Shown here: piece after piece, positions 24,877 through 35,080 of the stretch
Layout of the letters: each line of letters starts with the position of its first letter
How positions within the stretch are numbered: the stretch's first letter is position 1
Source of the DNA: Sphingobium indicum BiD32
Lineage (GTDB): Bacteria; Pseudomonadota; Alphaproteobacteria; Sphingomonadales; Sphingomonadaceae
Length of the DNA: 64,000 nt
Direction of reading: 5' to 3'
Assembly (NCBI RefSeq): GCF_000382885.1
Contig: NZ_CAVK010000141.1
Span: 1-64,000, forward strand
Made by a program: the position numbers and the translations under genes
The notes under the pieces: model-generated
What the model was told of the DNA's origin: nothing
Database searches by the model: none
Seen by the model: only the letters and a program-made list of their open reading frames with translations

Positions 24877-25302
24877 CTAATGCTGCCCAGCGGCCTGAAA
24901 GCGATCGGGCAGCGGCGGTGGCGGGGCAAGGTCGGCGTCGGGATCGATGATCGCGGTCACGCTCTTGCCCACAACATCCGCCACCTTGAACACGGACAGG
25001 CCGCCGACGCACCCTGTCCCCTGCCCGCCAATCACGCCGCAACTGCCCTGCCGTACTGCCGCCGCCGAAGCGCGCGGCGCATCCCCCCGCACGATCCCGT
25101 TGTTTTGCGCCGGGTCGCGCGGCAAGGGTAGGCGTTCGCGGGCATTGCGTTCGGCCCGATTGCCGCACACGACAATCGCATTGCCGCTGCGGTCGCACGG
25201 TTTAACCACCTGCGTCTTGGCACGATAGGCAGTCATCAGTTCATCTTCGGCGGCGCGCGCTGTTCCAGGCAGTAGCAGGAGGAGGCTGGCCAAGGCTTTC
25301 AT
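24877..25302 (-). CDS. Small secreted protein, unknown
   Basis: The 141-residue product has a signal peptide (LASLLLLLPGTARA, cleavage near residue 18), four cysteines in two pairs (KPCDRSGNAIVVCGN and GSCGVIGGQGTGCVGG) and a proline-rich tail. I do not recognise it. It is convergent with hom and divergent from glpX, with a dyad (25316-25341) close to its start. Confidence 0.65.
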   Translation of the reverse strand: MKALASLLLLLPGTARAAEDELMTAYRAKTQVVKPCDRSGNAIVVCGNRAERNARERLPLPRDPAQNNGIVRGDAPRASAAAVRQGSCGVIGGQGTGCVGGLSVFKVADVVGKSVTAIIDPDADLAPPPPLPDRFQAAGQH

Positions 25303-25315
25303 TGCTTTGCCTATC

Positions 25316-25341
25316 CATCATGCAATCATGGCTGCATGATG
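25316..25341. promoter_or_regulatory. Perfect 9-bp dyad between divergent genes
   Basis: CATCATGCA (25316-25324) and TGCATGATG (25333-25341) are exact reverse complements with an 8-base spacer. The dyad is 14-39 bases upstream of the secreted-protein start and about 80 bases upstream of glpX. It may be an operator; no regulator is assigned. Confidence 0.45.
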
Positions 25342-25420
25342 ACCAACGACCTTCCCCGCTCGACAAGGACGGGGCAACGGCCTATCCGCTCTGCCCATAA
25401 GAAAAGGCAGAGGAATGAAG

Positions 25421-26404
<984 letters not shown>

Positions 26405-26430
26405 GCGACAGCGAGCTGGACATAATGAAA

Positions 26431-26455
26431 GGGAGCCAACTGGCTCCCTTTTTTT
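26431..26455 (+). terminator. Rho-independent terminator after glpX
   Basis: GGGAGCCA (26431-26438) pairs exactly with TGGCTCCC (26441-26448) around AC, followed by seven T. Confidence 0.88.
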
Positions 26456-26461
26456 GTGGGC

Positions 26462-26839
26462 CTAGCGCCCGGCGCGGTGGTTGAGATCATGCCCCAGCGC
26501 CAGGATGCCAACGCCGATCAGCGTATAGACGCTTTCCTGCCAGCCATGGTCCATGGTCAGTGCGCCCGCCATCACGCCCAGCCCCAGCGATCCGATCGCG
26601 GCCGGCATCATGAAGCGGTGGACCATCGCGCCATGGCCGAGCGCGATCGCGCCGAGCAGGATGGCCAGCACCAGTCCCGCCTCATGGAAGATCGGGCTTT
26701 CAAAGATGCCACCGGCTGTTGCCAGCAGACCCAGCACGACGGCGGTGACGAAGCAGTGCGCCAGACACAGGCCCGACAGCGCGATCGCAAAGCGATCGAG
26801 GCGGCCGGACAACAGAAAGTGGCGAAGGGACTGCGACAT
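26462..26839 (-). CDS. MerC-domain membrane protein
   Basis: The 125-residue product has four hydrophobic segments and an early LSGLCLAHCF motif (about residues 21-30), the cysteine pair typical of MerC-type proteins. MerC itself transports mercury, but chromosomal homologs without a mer operon are common and may handle other metals; no merR/merA is nearby. It ends just past the glpX terminator. Confidence 0.8.
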   Translation of the reverse strand: MSQSLRHFLLSGRLDRFAIALSGLCLAHCFVTAVVLGLLATAGGIFESPIFHEAGLVLAILLGAIALGHGAMVHRFMMPAAIGSLGLGVMAGALTMDHGWQESVYTLIGVGILALGHDLNHRAGR

Positions 26840-26928
26840 GCTGGCTGCTACATAGGCCAGCCGATCATAAGTTACAACATATCATGAGATGTTTTTGTGG
26901 ACGGGCACCAACCTGCCCTCCATTGCGC

Positions 26929-28716
26929 CTAAGCCGCCAGACGCAGGCAGTTGCGGCCGCTATGCTTGGCGCGATAGAGCGCCTTGTCCGCCGCTTCGAG
27001 CATCGCCGATCGTGTCGATTCGCCGTCCAGTTTGACCAGACCCGCGCTGAACGTGACGGATATCGCTTCGCCCCCCGCCTCCCCCACCGGGATCGGATCG
27101 ACCATGCGGGCGCGCAGCCGTTCGCAGATCATGCTGGCACGATCAATGTCGCTGTCGACGAGCAATATTGCAAATTCCTCGCCACCCAGGCGACCAATGC
27201 TGTCGATATTCCGCAGCCCCGGCCGCAACCGTTCGACAAAGGCGCTGAGCACCCGGTCGCCCGCGCCATGGCCGTACCGGTCGTTCACCGCCTTGAAATG
27301 GTCGATGTCGATCAAAAGCAGGCAGGACCGCGCGCCCTGACGCGCGCGCAGGATTTCTGCTTCCAACTTGTCGAGGAAGGCACGGCGACTGTCCGCGCCG
27401 GTCAGCGAATCGCGCGCGGCGACCTGTTGCAGCGCCTGCTGGCGCGCCTTGTGCCGTGACATGTCGCGAATCATGCTGACGACGCCGCTGGGAATGCCGC
27501 GTTCGTCCACCACGGCGCGGCTTACCATTTCGCACCATTGCAGGTCGCCATCGGACACAAGGGAGCGGAATTCCACGGTGTGACTTACACCGGGATGTGT
27601 CAGCGCGCGGCGGTGGGTGGCGATGACGAGCGCACGGTCCTGCGGATCGACCAGATTGGCGGCGGACTGGCCGATCAGCAGTTCCGGCGCGCAGCCAATC
27701 TGTTCGGCGGCCGAGGGTGAAGCATAATGGATGATACCGTCCACGCTGATGTTGAGGACCACATCGCCGCTATGTTCGGCAATGGCGCGATAGCGCGCCT
27801 CGCTATCCTGCAACATCAGGAACAGGCGGCGGCGGCTATTCAGTTCCGCCGCGACCAACATGCTCATCAGGAAGCTGAGGGCGAGGTAGAACTGAAAATA
27901 TTGGACCCGCATACCCGTCGAGCCGGACAGCATGGTCATCGGGCCAACGCCTTGCAGGGTCGCCACCCCGCCGATGACCGCCAGAATGATGATGGAGGCC
28001 GCCGCCCCCATCTGCCCAGTGCGGAAAGCGATCAGGACCAGCGGCAAGAGCGACGCGAACAGCAACGGATAGCGCGCCCAGAAGAAGATATGGACGATAA
28101 CCAGCGCGAACAGCGTCAGCAGCACGACCATCTCGACCTTCGCCCGCACCGGCGTATCGCGTAGCCAGCGGCCACATTCGCCCTGCAAGAACAGGATCAG
28201 GATCGGCGCGAAGGTCAGTCCGCCCAGCACATGGCCGCTATACCATTGCAGCCAGGACGAACCAAAGGGCACCGGCGTCAGGAACGACGCGACCGTCGCC
28301 GCCATGGCGCCGGCGATCACATTGGCAACGCCGCACAGGGCGATGATGAACACCACAAGCGGGCGAATCGCCCCGATGATCCGGCGATCCGGCACGAATC
28401 GGCGGCAGATGATCGCCACGATCAGCGATTCGACGATATTGATCGCAGCCATGGGGATGGCGGCGAGCGGCCCCATGCCGAACAAGGCGGTGGCCACAGC
28501 GCTGGCTATGGCGCAGGCGATGATGGCGCGCGGCCAGTCGCGGGTGCGTGACGTGAGTAGTTCAGCCATCAGGAAGGCGTTGGCGCACCAGATGAAGGCC
28601 AGTCCCCCTTCAAAGCGGGAGAGCAGCAGCGCCAGCGTCGCCACGACGAAGTAAACGCTGCCGGTGATGACCGGCGCGAATATCGAGGAGGAGTGACGAA
28701 GAGCGGACCGCTGCAT
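26929..28716 (-). CDS. Diguanylate cyclase with MASE1 and PAS domains
   Basis: The enzyme makes c-di-GMP from two GTP. The 595-residue product has an N-terminal MASE1-like sensor with about eight membrane helices (residues 15-295), a PAS domain (about 305-420) and a GGDEF domain with an intact GGEEF active site. The RNID sequence five residues before it matches the RxxD inhibitory site, so product feedback is likely. No EAL domain. The two PilZ proteins in the window are possible effectors (inference). Confidence 0.92.
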   Translation of the reverse strand: MQRSALRHSSSIFAPVITGSVYFVVATLALLLSRFEGGLAFIWCANAFLMAELLTSRTRDWPRAIIACAIASAVATALFGMGPLAAIPMAAINIVESLIVAIICRRFVPDRRIIGAIRPLVVFIIALCGVANVIAGAMAATVASFLTPVPFGSSWLQWYSGHVLGGLTFAPILILFLQGECGRWLRDTPVRAKVEMVVLLTLFALVIVHIFFWARYPLLFASLLPLVLIAFRTGQMGAAASIIILAVIGGVATLQGVGPMTMLSGSTGMRVQYFQFYLALSFLMSMLVAAELNSRRRLFLMLQDSEARYRAIAEHSGDVVLNISVDGIIHYASPSAAEQIGCAPELLIGQSAANLVDPQDRALVIATHRRALTHPGVSHTVEFRSLVSDGDLQWCEMVSRAVVDERGIPSGVVSMIRDMSRHKARQQALQQVAARDSLTGADSRRAFLDKLEAEILRARQGARSCLLLIDIDHFKAVNDRYGHGAGDRVLSAFVERLRPGLRNIDSIGRLGGEEFAILLVDSDIDRASMICERLRARMVDPIPVGEAGGEAISVTFSAGLVKLDGESTRSAMLEAADKALYRAKHSGRNCLRLAA

Positions 28717-28789
28717 GTTGGCAAGGATGCTAGCGCGGCATCCTTAATATTTGCTCACCATCCATCCGCAATGGATGGAAAAGTCATGC

Positions 28790-28818
28790 AAAAACCCCGG
28801 CGCCTGAACGCCGGGGTT
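28790..28818 (-). terminator. Terminator after the catalase gene
   Basis: On the minus strand AACCCCGGCG pairs exactly with CGCCGGGGTT around a 6-base loop and continues into a T-run of five. Confidence 0.85.
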
Positions 28819-28844
28819 AAGTCCCGCAAACCTTAGCCTAAACG

Positions 28845-30344
28845 TCAGGCCGAGGCGTCCGAGAGCAGTTGGTCGGTAGGCGCGGAGATGGATGGATTGC
28901 GATCCTTGACCGTCGCACGCGCGGCCCGCACGCCCGCGCCATAATCGGGATGGACCTGATCGAAGAGCTTGCACTGACGTTCCTCGATAAAGTCGGGAAT
29001 ATCGCCCATGGCCGCGGCGATATTGGCAAAAAGCCGCTGCCTTTCGCCAGGGTCGAACAGCTCGAACAGGGCGCGGGGCTGGCTGAAATCGTCATTACCC
29101 TCGCGATGGTTCCACCGGTCCGCATCGCCCGAAATTCTAAGAGGCGGCTCAAGGAACTTGTTGTCCTCTACCGGACCGCCAAAGCTGTTCGGTTCATAAT
29201 AGGCCGCCGGGTTGGGATTGTTGGGGGTGAAGCGCATCGCCCCGTCCTTGTGATAATGGTGGACCGGGCATTTGGGGGCATTGACCGGCAGCGCTTCATA
29301 ATGGGTGCCGATGCGGTGGCGGTGCGCGTCGGCATAGCTGAAGATGCGCGCCTGGAGCATCTTGTCGGGCGAAAAGCCGATGCCCGGCACGATGTTCGAC
29401 GGCGACGTCGCCAATTGCTCGATCTCCGCGAAATAATTGTCGGCGTTGCGGTTCAACTCCATCACGCCGATGTCGATCGGCGGATAGTCTGCATGCGGCC
29501 ACACCTTTGTCAGGTCGAAGGGATTGTAGGGCGTCTTGTCGGCTTCCAGCTCCGGCATGATCTGGACCTGCACCTTCCATTTGGGGAAGTCGCCCTGCTC
29601 GATTGCCTCGAACAGATCCTCCTGCGTCGATTCGCGGGTGCGGCCCACGACCTGTGCCGCTTCCTCGTTGGTCCAGTGCTTGTGACCCTGCATCGTCTTG
29701 AAGTGGAATTTGACCCAGAAACGCTCATTGGCGTCGTTGATCAGGCTGAACGTGTGACTGCCATAGCCGTTGATGTGGCGCACGTCGGTGGGCAGGCCGC
29801 GGTCGGACATCAGGATCGTCACCTGATGCAGCGATTCAGGGCTGAGCGACCAGAAGTCCCACATCGCCGTGGGCGAACGCAAATTGGTGCGCGGGTGGCG
29901 CTTTTGCGTGTGAATGAAATCGGGGAATTTCAGCGGATCGCGCACGAAAAAGACCGGGGTGTTGTTGCCGACCAGATCCCAATTGCCTTCGGGCGTGTAG
30001 AATTTCATGGCAAAGCCGCGCACGTCGCGTTCGGCATCGGCCGCGCCCGCTTCGCCAGCGACGGTGGAAAAGCGCAGGATCATCGGCGTCTGCGCGCCCG
30101 GTTGCAGTACCTTCGCCTTGGTATAGGCGCTGATATCGCCGGTGATGGTCAGCGTGCCATGCGCCCCCCAGCCCTTGGCATGGACGACGCGCTCCGGGAT
30201 GCGTTCGCGATTCTGGTGGGCCAGCTTTTCGAGCAGCTGATAATCCTGCAACAGCAGCGGGCCGCGCGGGCCAGCGCTCAGGCTGTTCTGATTGTCAGCG
30301 ATCGGTGCTCCGCCGCTGGTCGTCATTATCGGCTTATCAGCCAT
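28845..30344 (-). CDS. katA: Monofunctional heme catalase
   Basis: Catalase dismutates hydrogen peroxide. The 499-residue product is a small-subunit clade catalase with the distal His motif ([16 protein letters not shown]), the substrate-channel region FIHTQKRHP and the proximal heme Tyr ([14 protein letters not shown], about residue 336). Start ATG 30344 has GAGGAGG 6 bases upstream; the ATG at 30350 abuts the SD and is less likely. Single gene between a terminator and clpS. Confidence 0.93.
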   Translation of the reverse strand: MADKPIMTTSGGAPIADNQNSLSAGPRGPLLLQDYQLLEKLAHQNRERIPERVVHAKGWGAHGTLTITGDISAYTKAKVLQPGAQTPMILRFSTVAGEAGAADAERDVRGFAMKFYTPEGNWDLVGNNTPVFFVRDPLKFPDFIHTQKRHPRTNLRSPTAMWDFWSLSPESLHQVTILMSDRGLPTDVRHINGYGSHTFSLINDANERFWVKFHFKTMQGHKHWTNEEAAQVVGRTRESTQEDLFEAIEQGDFPKWKVQVQIMPELEADKTPYNPFDLTKVWPHADYPPIDIGVMELNRNADNYFAEIEQLATSPSNIVPGIGFSPDKMLQARIFSYADAHRHRIGTHYEALPVNAPKCPVHHYHKDGAMRFTPNNPNPAAYYEPNSFGGPVEDNKFLEPPLRISGDADRWNHREGNDDFSQPRALFELFDPGERQRLFANIAAAMGDIPDFIEERQCKLFDQVHPDYGAGVRAARATVKDRNPSISAPTDQLLSDASA

Positions 30345-30410
30345 GATCATCCTCCTCGTCTTGCGAATGGAGAAAGGATAGGCCGCAATCTTGTTCCGGT
30401 GAAATTAATT

Positions 30411-30443
30411 AAAACATGCTGACTGATCGAATTTTACAGTCAG
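30411..30443 (-). terminator. Possible terminator after clpS
   Basis: CTGACTG (30419-30425) and CAGTCAG (30437-30443) form a 7-bp stem with an AT-rich loop, followed on the minus strand by CATG and four T. It could equally be an operator dyad for the catalase gene, which starts 67 bases further on. Confidence 0.4.
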
Positions 30444-30459
30444 TCCGCCACTGTGATGG

Positions 30460-30867
30460 TCAAGCCTTTTCCAGCGTGCATTGTAGCGGATGCTGGTTTT
30501 GCCGGGCGAAATCCATCACCTGATTGACCTTGGTTTCCGCCACTTCATAACTGAAAATGCCACACACGCCCACGCCGCGCTGGTGGACGTGGAGCATCAC
30601 GCGAGTCGCCTGCTCCATGTCCATGCGGAAGAATTGCTGGAGAACGTGCACGACGAATTCCATCGGCGTGTAATCGTCATTGAGCATCAGCACCTTGTAG
30701 AGCGACGGCTTTTTAGTGCGCGTGCGGGTGCGCGTGGCGATGCCGACGCTGGGACCGGTGCCATCGCCCGGATCGTCGCGATCCTCCCCCGTCATCGTCA
30801 CGGGGATCATCGATGCTGTCAAAATGCTGGTCATGATGGTCGAGAATATGGCGATTTGTCGGCGCAT
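30460..30867 (-). CDS. clpS: ATP-dependent Clp protease adapter ClpS
   Basis: ClpS hands N-degron substrates to ClpAP. The conserved core runs from [20 protein letters not shown] to the C-terminal [11 protein letters not shown], with the substrate pocket residues ([16 protein letters not shown]). The frame allows 135 residues, but the first 25-45 are not conserved-looking and no clear SD marks any ATG; starts at 30834, 30810 or 30795 are possible. clpA is not in the window. Confidence 0.9.
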   Translation of the reverse strand: MRRQIAIFSTIMTSILTASMIPVTMTGEDRDDPGDGTGPSVGIATRTRTRTKKPSLYKVLMLNDDYTPMEFVVHVLQQFFRMDMEQATRVMLHVHQRGVGVCGIFSYEVAETKVNQVMDFARQNQHPLQCTLEKA

Positions 30868-30921
30868 GGCAAGGGGTCGGCCAAGGCTTGGTGCGTGGTA
30901 ACCATCTATTTTGCGGACAGC

Positions 30922-30956
30922 AAAAGGGCGCGCCCTCCGATATGGAGAGCGCGCCC
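30922..30956 (-). terminator. Terminator after the phasin gene
   Basis: GGGCGCGC (30926-30933) and GCGCGCCC (30949-30956) are exact complements, extended inside by CTCC/GGAG, with four T on the minus-strand 3' side. Confidence 0.75.
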
Positions 30957-30978
30957 CTGATGCAGTGCGTCCGATCGC

Positions 30979-31860
30979 TCAGGCGGCGAGCGACTTCACC
31001 TTGTCGGTGACCAGGGTCACGCGGGCGGTCAGTGGGCTGGCGACGTCACCGGCCAGCTTCATCATCGCTTCGCTGCTCTTGGCGGCTTCCTTGGTGAAAT
31101 CGTCGAAGCTGCTCGAAAACAGCTGGCTCTGCAGCTGGAAGAATTCGGTCGGCGTCTTGATGGTCGAGAAGGTCTTGAACGAGGCAGTCGCCTTCTCGAA
31201 GCTCTTGCGGCTGTAATCGACGGCTTCCTGACCCAGCGTTTCCATGCCCTTGGCCGCAATCTTGCCGGATTCGACGAGCGCTTCGACATTGCCCTTGGCC
31301 AGGTCGCTCAGCTCTTCGATCGCCTTGGTCGACTTTTCGACGCCGACCTTCGCCTTCTCGTTAAAGTCGGCATAGACGGTTTCCATCTTGGCCTTGGCGT
31401 CTTCAGCGAATTTTTTGCCGGTTTCGATCACGTCGTTCATCGTCTTGGTTCCTTCTATGGCGGACAGCGTCTTGATTGCGAACGATTCGGCCTGCTTGGG
31501 CAGGCTCTTTGTCATTTCGGGTTCGGGCGAAGATTCCTGTGGCGCAGCGGCGACAGGCTCCTCCACCATGGGCGCGGGCACCACGGGTTCGGGTGTCGTG
31601 ACAGGCGCGACTTCGGCGACCGGTTCGGGCACCAGTTCAGGTTCCGGCGCGGCATCGACAGCGGTGGTGGCCGCAACGATCGCCGCCGGGTTCGCATCAA
31701 TCGCCTTCACGCTTGATGCCGTCGCCTTGCGCGCGGTCGGTTTCTTGGCAGGCGGCGCGATCGCCGCTTCGGAAGCCTTGAGCACTTCACTGGCCGACAG
31801 GGTCGTCGACGCGCTTTTGGTGCGCGGTGCGCTGCGTCCGGTCTTGGGTGTAACGGCCAT
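30979..31860 (-). CDS. Phasin family protein
   Basis: Phasins coat polyhydroxyalkanoate granules. The 293-residue product has an Ala/Pro/Glu-rich N-terminal half (to about residue 115) and a C-terminal helical phasin domain (MNDVIETGKKFAEDAKAK, GVEKSTKAIEELSDLAKGN, KTPTEFFQLQSQLF). ATG 31860 has GGAG upstream; a start ten codons earlier is less likely. It lies downstream of phaC on the same strand, separated by a large inverted repeat that probably controls it. Confidence 0.9.
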   Translation of the reverse strand: MAVTPKTGRSAPRTKSASTTLSASEVLKASEAAIAPPAKKPTARKATASSVKAIDANPAAIVAATTAVDAAPEPELVPEPVAEVAPVTTPEPVVPAPMVEEPVAAAPQESSPEPEMTKSLPKQAESFAIKTLSAIEGTKTMNDVIETGKKFAEDAKAKMETVYADFNEKAKVGVEKSTKAIEELSDLAKGNVEALVESGKIAAKGMETLGQEAVDYSRKSFEKATASFKTFSTIKTPTEFFQLQSQLFSSSFDDFTKEAAKSSEAMMKLAGDVASPLTARVTLVTDKVKSLAA

Positions 31861-31873
31861 GGACTTTTCTCCA

Positions 31874-31938
31874 TTTGTTGCACTGCACAATAATCATTTC
31901 GCAATCGGATTGCAAGACTTATTGTGCAGTGCAACAAA
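31874..31938. promoter_or_regulatory. Perfect 20-bp inverted repeat in front of the phasin gene (candidate PhaR site)
   Basis: Arms 31874-31893 and 31919-31938 are exact reverse complements with a 25-base spacer. Each arm contains TTGCACTGCA, itself nearly symmetric. TGC-rich sites of this kind are described for the PHA-responsive repressor PhaR in alphaproteobacteria. The left arm is 14 bases upstream of the phasin start codon. Regulator identity is inference. Confidence 0.7.
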
Positions 31939-31988
31939 ATCGTCACAGGGCCGGACGTGGAGAATCGCAAGGGCTAGAAAAGGCAGGA

Positions 31989-33734
31989 TTAACGCCCCTT
32001 TACGTAGCGTCCTGGAGCATCTTCTATTGCCTTGAGCCGACCTTTGCCCGGCTGGCGCGCGCCCTTTGCCGGGACGGTGCGCGAATCGAGTCGCTCAATC
32101 CAGGCGCGCCAGTCCGGCCACCAGCTGCCCTTGGTTTCCTGCGCGGCGGCAAGGAAAGCGTCGAGCGTCGGCTGACTGTCGTCACAAGCCCAATATTGAT
32201 ATTTTTGCGCCGCCGGAGGATTGATGACCCCGGCGATATGCCCCGATCCTGCGAGCAGGAAGCGGATCGGCCCCGACAGATTTTCGGTCAGCTTCCACAC
32301 GCTTTCCAGCGGGGCGATATGGTCCTCCCGCCCGGCCTGGACATAGGCGGGGGTCATGATCCTTTTGAGATCAATCGGCGTGCCATCGACCGTGATCGCG
32401 CCCGGCACCACCAGCAGATTGTCGCGATAGAGCTGGGTCAGATAATCCTTGTGCCAGCGCGCGGGCAGGTTGGTGGTGTCGCCATTCCAGTAAAGCAGGT
32501 CGAACGGCGGATAATCCTGTCCCAACAGGTAATTATTGACGACATAGCTCCAGATCAGGTCGCGGCCGCGCAACAGGTTGAAGGTCAGCGCCATGTAGCG
32601 CCCGTCCAGAAACCCCTTGGACGACAGCTGGTCGACCAGCTTCATCTGTTCATCGTCGATGAACAGGGTCAGGTCGCCCGCCTTGCTGAAATCGACCTGG
32701 GCGGTGAAGAAGGTCGCGCTCGCCACCTTGTCCGCCTGTCCCCGCGCCGCCAGCAGTGCCAGCGTCGCCGCCAGCGTGGTGCCCGCGACGCAATAGCCGA
32801 TCGTGTGGACGCTCGGCACCTTGAGCAGATCGCGCACCGTGTCGATCGCGTCGATCTGCCCACGCAGGATATAATCGTCCCAGACCAGATCCTTCATCGT
32901 GGCGTCAGCCGACTTCCATGAGACCAGAAACACGCTGATTCCCTGATCCACCGCCCATTTGACGAAGCTTTTCTGCGGCGACAGGTCGAGGATGTAGAAG
33001 CGGTTGATCCATGGCGGAAAGATGATCAGCGGGGTCGCCAGCACATCGGGCGTCGATGGCGTATAATGGATCAGCTGGTAGAGCGGGGTTTCGTGAATCA
33101 CCTTGCCCGGCGTCGCGGCGATGTTTCGCCCCAGCTCGAACTGGGTGCCGTCAGTATGGGTAAGCTGGCCCTTTTCCAGATCGGCCAGCATATGTTGCAA
33201 GCCCTTGACCAGATTTTCGCCACCGCTCTGGATCGTCTTTTCCATAACCGTCGGGTTGGTCAGCGGGAAGTTGGAGGGCGAGAGCGCATCGAGCATTCCG
33301 CTGGTCGCAAAGCGCAGCTTGGCCTTCTGCTTGGGGTCCACGCCATCGACCGCATCGGCCAGTTGCAGCATATAGTCCGAGACGAGCAGATAGGACTGCC
33401 GGATCAGGTCGTAAAAGGGGTGCTGGGTCCAGGCCGGATCGGCAAAGCGCCTGTCCTTGCGCGCAGCCGGGCTGTCAGCGGGGGCCGGTTCGGGATGATC
33501 GCGGAACATGCCGCCCGAATCGAGGAATCGCTGCCACATCGCCAGCCCTTCGTCGGCAAAGCCCGACTGGATGCGCGCCACCGCTTCGGGTGAGAAAGGC
33601 AAGGTCTGGCCCGCCGCGCCCGCCGCCTGCTCCAGCATCAGTTGCTGGGCCTGGCCTATCGCCTGCGTCCATTGCTGCATCTGTTCCAGCGTGGGCAGAT
33701 GTGGCTCCATGATGTCGCTATTTTCCATGGCCAC
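31989..33734 (-). CDS. phaC: Class I polyhydroxyalkanoate synthase (PhaC)
   Basis: PhaC polymerises 3-hydroxyacyl-CoA into storage polyester on granules. The 581-residue product has the lipase-like box with the catalytic cysteine (GYCVAGTT, Cys315), the conserved PPWINRFYILDL block and the C-terminal His in AGSGHIAGVINPP. The start is a GTG at 33734 with GGAGG 6 bases upstream. phaA/phaB are not adjacent; the phasin gene follows downstream. Confidence 0.95.
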   Translation of the reverse strand: MAMENSDIMEPHLPTLEQMQQWTQAIGQAQQLMLEQAAGAAGQTLPFSPEAVARIQSGFADEGLAMWQRFLDSGGMFRDHPEPAPADSPAARKDRRFADPAWTQHPFYDLIRQSYLLVSDYMLQLADAVDGVDPKQKAKLRFATSGMLDALSPSNFPLTNPTVMEKTIQSGGENLVKGLQHMLADLEKGQLTHTDGTQFELGRNIAATPGKVIHETPLYQLIHYTPSTPDVLATPLIIFPPWINRFYILDLSPQKSFVKWAVDQGISVFLVSWKSADATMKDLVWDDYILRGQIDAIDTVRDLLKVPSVHTIGYCVAGTTLAATLALLAARGQADKVASATFFTAQVDFSKAGDLTLFIDDEQMKLVDQLSSKGFLDGRYMALTFNLLRGRDLIWSYVVNNYLLGQDYPPFDLLYWNGDTTNLPARWHKDYLTQLYRDNLLVVPGAITVDGTPIDLKRIMTPAYVQAGREDHIAPLESVWKLTENLSGPIRFLLAGSGHIAGVINPPAAQKYQYWACDDSQPTLDAFLAAAQETKGSWWPDWRAWIERLDSRTVPAKGARQPGKGRLKAIEDAPGRYVKGR

Positions 33735-33871
33735 CCTGCTCCTCCTGGCATTGTTTCTATGCGCCGCTTTCTCTGGCGCGTCGCCATCGGGCCGGTTATA
33801 GCCAGATTGTGACGCGGTAACGGCGCGTCGCGCACTATTCCCTACCGCGAGCTTTCAGGAAAGCCCCGAAA

Positions 33872-35080
33872 ATGTCTGAAGAATTCTACCGCATGAAACG
33901 CCTGCCCCCCTATGTCATCGCCGAAGTGAACGCGATGCGGGCGGCCGCGCGCGCGGCGGGAGAGGATATTATCGATCTGGGCATGGGCAATCCCGACCTG
34001 CCGCCGCCGCCGCATGTCATCGACAAGCTGGTCGAAGTGGCGCGCAAGCCCGACGCGCATGGCTATTCCCAGTCCAAGGGGATTCCCGGCCTTCGCAAGG
34101 CGCAGGCCAATTATTATGGCCGCCGTTTCGGCGTCGACGTCGACCCGGAAACCGAAGTCGTCGTGACCATGGGGTCCAAGGAAGGCCTGGCCAGCCTTGC
34201 CACCGCCATCACCGCGCCGGGCGATGTCGTTCTGGCGCCCAACCCCAGCTACCCGATCCATATGTTCGGCTTCATTCTGGCAGGCGCGACGATCCGGTCG
34301 GTGCCGACCACGCCCGACGACAATTATTTCCGCTCGCTCGACCGCGCCATGGCCTTCACCGTGCCGCGCCCGTCGATCCTGGTGGTCAATTATCCGTCCA
34401 ACCCGACGGCCGAGACGGTCGATCTGGCCTTTTACGAGCGGCTGGTCGCCTGGGCGAAGGAGAATAAGGTCTGGGTTCTGTCCGACCTTGCCTATTCCGA
34501 GCTTTATTATGACGGCAACCCAACCCCCTCCATTTTGCAGGTGCCGGGCGCGAAGGATATTGCGATCGAGTTCACCTCGCTCAGCAAGACCTATTCGATG
34601 GCGGGCTGGCGGATCGGTTTTGCGGTCGGCAACAAGCAATTGATCGCGGCGATGAGCCGGGTGAAATCCTATCTGGATTATGGCGCGTTCACGCCGATTC
34701 AGGCGGCCGCCTGCGCCGCGCTCAACGGGCCGCAGGACATCGTCGCGAAGAACCGCGAACTGTATCACAAGCGCCGCGACGTGCTGGTGGAGAGTTTCGG
34801 CCGCGCTGGGTGGGACATTCCCGCCCCGCCCGCGTCCATGTTCGCCTGGGCACCGTTGCCGCCCGCGCTCAAGGAGATGGGCAGTCTGGAATTTTCCAAG
34901 CAATTGCTGACCCATGCCAAGGTCGCGGTCGCGCCGGGCGTGGGCTATGGCGAGGATGGCGAAGGCTATGTCCGCATCGCCATGGTGGAGAATGAGCAGC
35001 GATTGCGGCAGGCAGCCCGCAACGTGAAGAAATATCTCCAGTCGATGGGCGTCAATACGCCGGCCAAGGGTGCGGCCTGA
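33872..35080 (+). CDS. alaC: Class I/II aminotransferase, AlaC-like
   Basis: PLP enzyme probably interconverting pyruvate/glutamate and alanine/2-oxoglutarate. The 402-residue product has the substrate-binding start (DLGMGNPDLPPP), the NYPSNPTAETV block, and the PLP lysine K239 in SLSKTYSMAGWR. It resembles E. coli AlaC/YfdZ; LL-diaminopimelate aminotransferase is a less likely alternative. Its TGA overlaps the apparent start of the small gene at 35077. Confidence 0.88.
   Translation: MSEEFYRMKRLPPYVIAEVNAMRAAARAAGEDIIDLGMGNPDLPPPPHVIDKLVEVARKPDAHGYSQSKGIPGLRKAQANYYGRRFGVDVDPETEVVVTMGSKEGLASLATAITAPGDVVLAPNPSYPIHMFGFILAGATIRSVPTTPDDNYFRSLDRAMAFTVPRPSILVVNYPSNPTAETVDLAFYERLVAWAKENKVWVLSDLAYSELYYDGNPTPSILQVPGAKDIAIEFTSLSKTYSMAGWRIGFAVGNKQLIAAMSRVKSYLDYGAFTPIQAAACAALNGPQDIVAKNRELYHKRRDVLVESFGRAGWDIPAPPASMFAWAPLPPALKEMGSLEFSKQLLTHAKVAVAPGVGYGEDGEGYVRIAMVENEQRLRQAARNVKKYLQSMGVNTPAKGAA

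Noticed and set aside
32669-33593. Possible extra genes antisense to phaC
   Set aside because: No ribosome binding sites or domains; phaC covers the region.
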